A program made the translations under genes and the position numbers. Below are positions 59,316 through 64,000 of a DNA stretch of 64,000 bases, piece by piece. The notes under the pieces are model-generated. The model had not been told where the DNA came from and did no database searches. It worked only from the letters and a program-made list of their open reading frames with translations. Source of the DNA: Halobaculum gomorrense (GTDB taxonomy: Archaea; Halobacteriota; Halobacteria; Halobacteriales; Haloferacaceae); assembly GCF_900129775.1 (NCBI RefSeq), contig NZ_FQWV01000001.1, positions 393,780 to 457,779 on the forward strand. Reading direction: 5' to 3'. Every line of letters starts with the position of its first letter. Positions within the stretch are counted from its first letter, which is position 1.

Positions 59316-60203
59316 ATGGACGGCGACACGACCGGGAGCCTGCTCGTGCTCGCCTCGGCGGCCGCGTTCGGCACGCTCGGCGTGCTCGGCGAGGTCGCGT
59401 TCGGCGCGGGCGTGTCCATCCCCTCGACGCTGGCCCTCCGATTCGCCGTCGGAAGCCTCGTCGTCTGGACGGGGATTCTGGCCCACCGCGCGCTGACCGA
59501 CGGGCCGCACCCGGCGTTGGGTCTGCCGCCCCGCGAGGCGCTCACCGCGGTGGCGCTGGGGGCGGTGGGGTACGCGGGCGTCAGCTACGGCTTCTTCGTC
59601 GGCGTCGAACGGATGACCGCCGGATTGGCCGCCGTCGTTCTCTACACGTACCCGCTGTTCGTCGTCGCGCTCGCGGCGGTGTTCCTCGACGAGCGCGTCG
59701 GCGCGCGGACCGTCGTCGCCGCGGGGCTCACGCTCGCCGGGGTGGTGGTGATCTCGCGGACCGGGCCGGGCGCGTTCGACCCCGTCGGGGCGGCGGCGAC
59801 GGTCGGTGCTGCGGTGCTGTATGCCGCCTACATCGTCGTCTCGCGCGTGACGTTGGAGTCGACGGACGAGCGCGTGCTGACCGCCTACGTCGCGCCGGCG
59901 GCCGCGGCGTCACTCGCACTCGTCGCGGCGGCGACGAACGCGGTCACGGTGCCGTCGACGCCGACCGGCTGGGGCGCGGTCGTCGCGCTCGGCGTCGTCG
60001 CCACCGCGTTCGCGATCTTCGCGTTCTTCGCCGGTCTAGCGCGCGTCGACGCGGGACGGGCCGGCGTGCTCTCGACGGCGGAGCCGACCGTCGCGGTCGG
60101 GCTCGGCGCCGTGTTCCTCGGCGAGCCGGTGACGCCCGCGATGCTCGCGGGCGGGGCGCTGGTGGTCGCCGGCGTCGTGCTGGTACAAACTGCGGCCGAG
60201 TGA
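59316..60203 (+). CDS. EamA/DMT-family exporter
   Basis: 295 residues with ten membrane helices in two EamA repeats. The first runs from LLVLASAAAFGTLGVLGEVAFGAG to ALAAVFLDERVGARTVVAAGLTLAGVVVI; the second from VGAAVLYAAYIVVSR to VGLGAVFLGEPVTPAMLAGGALVVAGVVLV. Both end in the conserved LGE/LDE...A-GA-L-GV motif. Such proteins export metabolites or amino acids, or import nucleotide sugars; the substrate is unknown. Confidence 0.85.
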   Translation: MDGDTTGSLLVLASAAAFGTLGVLGEVAFGAGVSIPSTLALRFAVGSLVVWTGILAHRALTDGPHPALGLPPREALTAVALGAVGYAGVSYGFFVGVERMTAGLAAVVLYTYPLFVVALAAVFLDERVGARTVVAAGLTLAGVVVISRTGPGAFDPVGAAATVGAAVLYAAYIVVSRVTLESTDERVLTAYVAPAAAASLALVAAATNAVTVPSTPTGWGAVVALGVVATAFAIFAFFAGLARVDAGRAGVLSTAEPTVAVGLGAVFLGEPVTPAMLAGGALVVAGVVLVQTAAE

Positions 60204-60253
60204 ACCGCCGCGGACCAGCCGATCGTTAAAAGGGGCGGGTCGGCCGTCGGCGC

Positions 60254-61519
60254 TCACACGCCCGTGGAGTAGCGGAGGATGCCGGCGACGCCGCCGAAGG
60301 CGTCCATGAGCTGTTCGCCCTTCTCGAAGTCGGTGGAGATGAACTTCGTCTCAGTGCCGCGCTGCTCGGCGATCTCGATGAGGTGTTCGACGACGTCCTC
60401 GCGCTCGCCGGCGTCGCTCGCGTCGACGACCTCGTCGCACTCCTCACACTCGTGGTCGGGCGTGGAGTGGCGGCGTTCGACGATCTCGCGCTCCTCGTGG
60501 CCGTTCGGACACTCGTAGGTGATCACGTCGTCCTGGAGGTCCTCAGAGAGGAGCAGGCGCTCGACCGAACCCATGATGAGGTTGCGGCGGGTCTGCTCGA
60601 AGCCGTAGGTCGCCTTGTCGCCGGTGTGGAGGTTCTCGAAGAACTCCTCCATCTCCCGTTTGTCCTTCATCACCTCCTGGTCGGCGAGCACCTCGCTCGC
60701 GGCGTCGACCAGGTCGTACAGCCCCGACTCGTCGGTGTAGGCCACGTCGAACTTCCCGATGACGTGGTCCTGCAGCTCGTGGTGGAGGTAGTCGCCGTCG
60801 AGGAACTCGTCTTTCGTCGGCGAGGGGCCGCCCACGAGGATCCCCTCGATGTCGTGGCGCTTGTCGACCATCAGGTCGTTCGCCATCCCCGCGACCTCCT
60901 GATAGAAGTTGTCGATGGCCTCCAGGCGCAGGCGGGCGAACCGCTGCGCCGACTGGCCGCCCTTCCGCTGCTTGCCGGGCACCAGCGAGGAGGCGGACTT
61001 GACGGGTTCGACGCGCTTGCCCTTGAGCCAGCCGACGTTCGCCTCCCGCCGGTCGAGGACGATGAGCCCGAACAGGCCCTTGTCGGTCATCATGTCCTCC
61101 AGCGGCTGGGTGAGGAAGTCCGAGTCGCAGTGGTAGCGGAACGACTGGATCGGCTCGGGCGGCGACTCCAGCACCTTCGTCACCATCTCGGTCTGGCCGC
61201 CGCCGGAGTCGACCGCGCCCGAGAAGATGACGATCCCGTTGTCGGGCGGGTAGGTGTCGTAGTAGCGGAGGCGGTCCTTGATGCTCGTCAGCGCGTCCTG
61301 CACGGCCGTCCGCGTCTGCTTGGACTTGATGTTGGACGCCTCGCTGTGCTCTTGGGTGACGTGCGCGACCACGTCGGAGATCTGCTTGTCGTCGGGGATG
61401 TAGATCGTGACGAGTTGGGTCCCCGAGCCCTCGAAGTCGTCGAGCTCGTCGAGGACCTTCCGGAACTCGTACTTCCGTCGGTCCTCGCTCGGTTGGCCCT
61501 CCTCGGCGTCGCTGCTCAT
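60254..61519 (-). CDS. prf1: Peptide chain release factor aRF1
   Basis: 421 residues. The NIKS motif (63-66) decodes all three stop codons; the GGQ motif (187-189, KGGQSAQRF) triggers peptidyl-tRNA hydrolysis; domain 3 carries a zinc-ribbon-like insert (TYECPNGHEE...CEECDEVVD). Standard length for archaeal aRF1. Divergent from the MinD-like gene with a 95-nt shared promoter region. Confidence 0.95.
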   Translation of the reverse strand: MSSDAEEGQPSEDRRKYEFRKVLDELDDFEGSGTQLVTIYIPDDKQISDVVAHVTQEHSEASNIKSKQTRTAVQDALTSIKDRLRYYDTYPPDNGIVIFSGAVDSGGGQTEMVTKVLESPPEPIQSFRYHCDSDFLTQPLEDMMTDKGLFGLIVLDRREANVGWLKGKRVEPVKSASSLVPGKQRKGGQSAQRFARLRLEAIDNFYQEVAGMANDLMVDKRHDIEGILVGGPSPTKDEFLDGDYLHHELQDHVIGKFDVAYTDESGLYDLVDAASEVLADQEVMKDKREMEEFFENLHTGDKATYGFEQTRRNLIMGSVERLLLSEDLQDDVITYECPNGHEEREIVERRHSTPDHECEECDEVVDASDAGEREDVVEHLIEIAEQRGTETKFISTDFEKGEQLMDAFGGVAGILRYSTGV

Positions 61520-61576
61520 TACGGGCTAGTAGGCCGTCCGCGGGGTAAGTACCTGTTGAATACCCGAGTGTGGGGA

Positions 61577-61595
61577 CCCACATTTATCACGTGGG
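61577..61595 (+). promoter_or_regulatory. TATA box enclosed in an inverted repeat, MinD-like gene promoter
   Basis: CCCAC-n9-GTGGG, with the 9-nt spacer ATTTATCAC holding a TATA-like TTTATC about 27-32 nt before the ATG at 61615. Enclosure of the TATA by an inverted repeat is a good geometry for a repressor competing with TBP/TFB. It also lies within the 95-nt divergent region shared with prf1. Confidence 0.45.
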
Positions 61596-61614
61596 ACCGC
61601 CGTACCCACGGTAA

Positions 61615-62973
61615 ATGCCGACAATCTACGCCGTCGCGAGCGTCAAAGGGGGGGTGGGAAAGACCACGACAACCGCCAACCTCGCGGCCACGCTCGCGGC
61701 CGCCGGCTACGACACGATCGCTGTCGACGCGGATCTCGGGTCGGCCAGCCTCGGCCCGTCGCTCGGCGTCGTCCCGGGGGAGATGACGCTGCACGACGTG
61801 CTCGCGGGCGAGGCCGACCCCGCCGAGGCGACCCGCGAGGGCCCCCACGGGCTCGCGGTGCTCCCGGGCGGCGACAGCCTCGACCACTTCCGGAAGGCCG
61901 AGCCGGGGGAGATCGTCGACGTGCTGGAGGCGATCACGGGCGCCGACTACGTGATCGTCGACACGGGCGCCGGCTTGACCCACCAGACGGCCCTCCCGCT
62001 GTCGGTCGCCGACGGCGTCCTCCTCGTATCGACGCCGACGCGCGACGGGCTCGCAAACACCCGCAAGACCCAGGAGCTCACCGAGAAGCTCGGCGGCGAC
62101 GTGGTCGGCCTCGCGCTCAACGAAGCCGAGGGGGACGAGGACACCGGCGCCGTCGACGTGCCGGTGCTCGGTGCGATCCCGGACGACCCGCTGGTCGCTG
62201 AGGCGCAGGCGGCGGGCAGCCCGCTGTCGGCGCACGCGCCCGACAGCGACCCCGCGGCGGCGTACCGATCGCTGGCGTCGTCGCTCACCGGCGAGCCGAT
62301 CCGCCCGGCGGTCACCCCCGACAACGCGGGGGCGACACCCGACGACCCCGAGTACGACGCGGCAGCCGCGACCGACGACCAGCCCGAGGCCGCGCTGGAC
62401 CTCCCCGATCCCGACGCTGACCCCGACCCGACGAGCGGTTCGACGGGCGACGCCACCGCCGAGGCCGCCGAAGCCACCGAGGCGGCTTCGACAGCGGAGG
62501 CGACCGCCGATCCGGAGGCGGACACGGCGGTCGAATCGGGTACCGAGACGGAGCCAGAGCAGGACGCCGAGACCCAATCGGACGCCGACGCGGGTACCGC
62601 GGACGATGCCGGATCTGACTCTGAGTCCGCGGCTGACCCGGATCTGGAAGTCGACGACGCGGTCATCCTCGACGACGACCCCGCCGGCGCCGGCGACGAC
62701 GCGGAGGACGACGCCGCGGTGGCGGCTCGGACCACGGTACTGGAAGGCGACGAGTACGCGGGCTACCGGGAGGAGCCCGATGATCCTCCGACCGTCGAGG
62801 ACGCCGAGTCTGGCGAGTCCGCGGAGATCGGCGAGGACGTGATCCCCTTCGCCCAGCAGAGCAAGGAGCGCACCGAGCAGGCGAAACAGGAGAGCGACGA
62901 CGGCGACGAGGACGACGAGGAAGACGGCCGCGACAACGGCGGCTTCCTCGGTCGGCTGTTCCGGTCGTCGTAA
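61615..62973 (+). CDS. MinD/ParA-like ATPase with long acidic tail
   Basis: 452 residues. Deviant Walker A SVKGGVGKTTTTANLA (signature Lys11, P-loop Lys16), switch region AVDADLGSASLGPSLGV, and Walker B YVIVDTGAGLTHQTALPLSVADGVLLVSTP. The ATPase domain ends near residue 225 (LTGEPIRPAV). A further 220 residues are a disordered tail of Asp, Ala, Glu and Thr. The last residues, GGFLGRLFRSS, form a short amphipathic/basic end reminiscent of a MinD membrane-targeting helix. Haloarchaea have several MinD paralogues positioning motility structures; which one this is cannot be said. Confidence 0.82.
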   Translation: MPTIYAVASVKGGVGKTTTTANLAATLAAAGYDTIAVDADLGSASLGPSLGVVPGEMTLHDVLAGEADPAEATREGPHGLAVLPGGDSLDHFRKAEPGEIVDVLEAITGADYVIVDTGAGLTHQTALPLSVADGVLLVSTPTRDGLANTRKTQELTEKLGGDVVGLALNEAEGDEDTGAVDVPVLGAIPDDPLVAEAQAAGSPLSAHAPDSDPAAAYRSLASSLTGEPIRPAVTPDNAGATPDDPEYDAAAATDDQPEAALDLPDPDADPDPTSGSTGDATAEAAEATEAASTAEATADPEADTAVESGTETEPEQDAETQSDADAGTADDAGSDSESAADPDLEVDDAVILDDDPAGAGDDAEDDAAVAARTTVLEGDEYAGYREEPDDPPTVEDAESGESAEIGEDVIPFAQQSKERTEQAKQESDDGDEDDEEDGRDNGGFLGRLFRSS

Positions 62974-63029
62974 CCGGCCGCGGGAATCGAATCGGGAGTT
63001 TCTTTTCGTCGCCGCCGCCTCTCGGGAGT

Positions 63030-63179
63030 ATGAGCGAAGCAGGCAACGACTCCGTGCCGGTCTGGTGGATCCTCGTCTTCATCGTCCTCGCGCTCGGGCT
63101 GGGCGCTATCGTGGTGCTCTCGGTCGGCGGGAGCCTGATCACGCCGGCGGGCGCGCTGTGGCCGGCGCTGGCGGTGTAG
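63030..63179 (+). CDS. Small single-pass membrane protein
   Basis: 49 residues: a short polar N-terminus (MSEAGNDSVP), then a hydrophobic helix (about 11-35, VWWILVFIVLALGLGAIVVLS) and a short tail ending ALWPALAV. A TATA-like TTTCTTTT about 24-31 nt upstream indicates its own promoter and supports the start. It follows the MinD-like gene by 56 nt. Function unknown; no homologue recognised. Confidence 0.6.
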   Translation: MSEAGNDSVPVWWILVFIVLALGLGAIVVLSVGGSLITPAGALWPALAV

Positions 63180-63212
63180 AGCCGAGACACTCCCGACCAC
63201 GTTCCTTCTCCC

Positions 63213-64000
63213 TTACATGGACTCGGGCGCCTCGACCCCGAGCACGTCGAGTGCGTTCGCGACGGTGTGTCGCGCGGCGGCGACGAGCGCGAGGCGAGCC
63301 TCGCGGGTCGCCTCGTCGTCGGCGGTGAGCACGGGGCACTCCCGGTAGAAGGCGTTGAACGTCTCCGCGAACTCGCGGGTGTAGGTGGCGACGCGGTGCG
63401 GCTCCAGGTCCTCGGCCGCCTGCTCGACGACGGCGGGGAACCGCGCGACGACCTTCAGCAAGTCGCGTTCCTCGGGCGTCGACAGCGCCTCCGGATCGAC
63501 AGCGGCGTCGGGCGCGATCTCCTCGTCGCCCGCCTCGTCAACGATCCCACAGCAGCGCGCGTGGACGTACTGGACGTATGGCGCCGACTGCGCCTCGAAG
63601 TCGAGCGCGCGGTCCCACTCGAAGGTGATCGACTTCGTCGGCTGCTTGCTGACGATGTCGTAACGGACCGCGCCGATGCCGACCTGGCGGGCGATGCGGT
63701 CGACATCCTCTTCGCGCAGGTCGTCGTCGCGGATGCGGTCGTCCATCCGGGACTCCACCTCCTCGCGGGCGCGGTTGATCGCCTCGTCGAGCAGGTCGTC
63801 GAGGTTCACGGCGGTTCCCGCGCGCGTGGACATCTTCCCCTCGGGGAGGTTCACGTACGAGTAGAACGTGGACTGCAGGCGGTCGGTGTCGTTGCCCAGC
63901 AGGTCGAGCGCGGCCTGCAGCTGCCCGGCCTGGAGCTTGTGGTCCTCGCCGAGCACCGTCACCGCGCGGTCGTAGTTCTCGAACTTCCACTCGTGGTGGG
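63213..64000 (-). CDS. argS: Arginyl-tRNA synthetase, C-terminal part
   Basis: The 5' portion lies beyond the window; the last 262 codons are present. The visible start of the fragment reads [27 protein letters not shown] (part of the catalytic domain), followed by the KMSKS-equivalent [19 protein letters not shown] and the C-terminal anticodon-binding helical domain ([20 protein letters not shown]...[20 protein letters not shown]). It charges tRNA-Arg; a tRNA-Arg gene sits at 19096 in this window. Confidence 0.92.
   Translation of the reverse strand, partial: HHEWKFENYDRAVTVLGEDHKLQAGQLQAALDLLGNDTDRLQSTFYSYVNLPEGKMSTRAGTAVNLDDLLDEAINRAREEVESRMDDRIRDDDLREEDVDRIARQVGIGAVRYDIVSKQPTKSITFEWDRALDFEAQSAPYVQYVHARCCGIVDEAGDEEIAPDAAVDPEALSTPEERDLLKVVARFPAVVEQAAEDLEPHRVATYTREFAETFNAFYRECPVLTADDEATREARLALVAAARHTVANALDVLGVEAPESM

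Overview
The window is chromosomal DNA from a halophilic archaeon (class Halobacteria). GC is very high, nearly every predicted protein is rich in Asp and Glu, and the genes are archaeal: doublet histone, RPA, aRF1, H+-transporting A-type ATPase, CDP-archaeol synthase (carS), class I CCA-adding enzyme and intron-containing tRNAs. Several genes match haloarchaeal families I recognise closely (azf, gfcR, the rpa/histone/hdaI trio), most like Haloferax and its relatives. That placement within the class is inference from memory of the families, not a computed result.

Layout. 1-3.4 kb: tail of a carotenoid/amine-oxidase flavoprotein, a K+ channel with two RCK halves, and an orphan 2-oxoacid dehydrogenase E1-alpha. 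3.5-7.7 kb: zinc alcohol dehydrogenase, alpha/beta hydrolase, metal-dependent amidohydrolase and MIP18/DUF59 protein. The ADH, amidohydrolase and DUF59 protein resemble the accessory genes of bacterial propane/acetone diiron monooxygenase operons, but no monooxygenase is present. 7.7-9.35 kb: an IS200/IS605-type element whose tnpB carries an in-frame TGA, with a small divergent ribbon-helix-helix-like gene. 9.35-13 kb: zinc ribbon protein, phosphoesterase, PsiE-like protein, a haloarchaeal DUF protein and a D-2-hydroxyacid dehydrogenase.

13-21 kb is an information-processing island: two tRNA genes (CAT and Asn-GTT), each with a 30-nt intron at position 37/38, the CCA-adding enzyme, then histone deacetylase, histone and RPA on the minus strand, and tRNA-Arg(GCG). 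Partial copies of tRNA 3' ends lie beside tRNA-CAT and tRNA-Arg and look like scars of past integration. DUF309, azf (glucose-6-phosphate dehydrogenase) and mptD (pterin) follow. 21.7-31.3 kb: small DUF protein, creatininase-family amidohydrolase, a methyltransferase resembling plant MPBQ/MSBQ methyltransferase, a pilin-like protein, a secreted protein divergent from a membrane-anchored winged-helix protein, etfBA, CBS protein and prenyl synthase. 31.5-43.5 kb: 2-oxoacid:ferredoxin oxidoreductase (korAB), a flavin reductase, phosphodiesterase, MFS transporter, PhoU/TrkA-C protein, thioesterase, DUF502 protein, proline dehydrogenase and carS.

43.5-48.8 kb: pyrE, the PyrE-like regulator gfcR, a purine-type NCS2 permease and an arylsulfotransferase-like membrane protein. 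49-58.6 kb holds the complete A-type ATP synthase operon (H-I-K-E-C-F-A-B, then D behind its own promoter). It is interrupted between I and K by a roughly 480-bp decayed IS200/IS605-type remnant. The window closes with a zinc ribbon protein, a DMT exporter, aRF1 divergent from a MinD-like ATPase with a long acidic tail, a 49-residue membrane protein and the 3' part of argS. Many genes have a TATA-like box about 25-30 nt before the start codon, as expected for leaderless haloarchaeal transcripts, and I used this to choose several starts.
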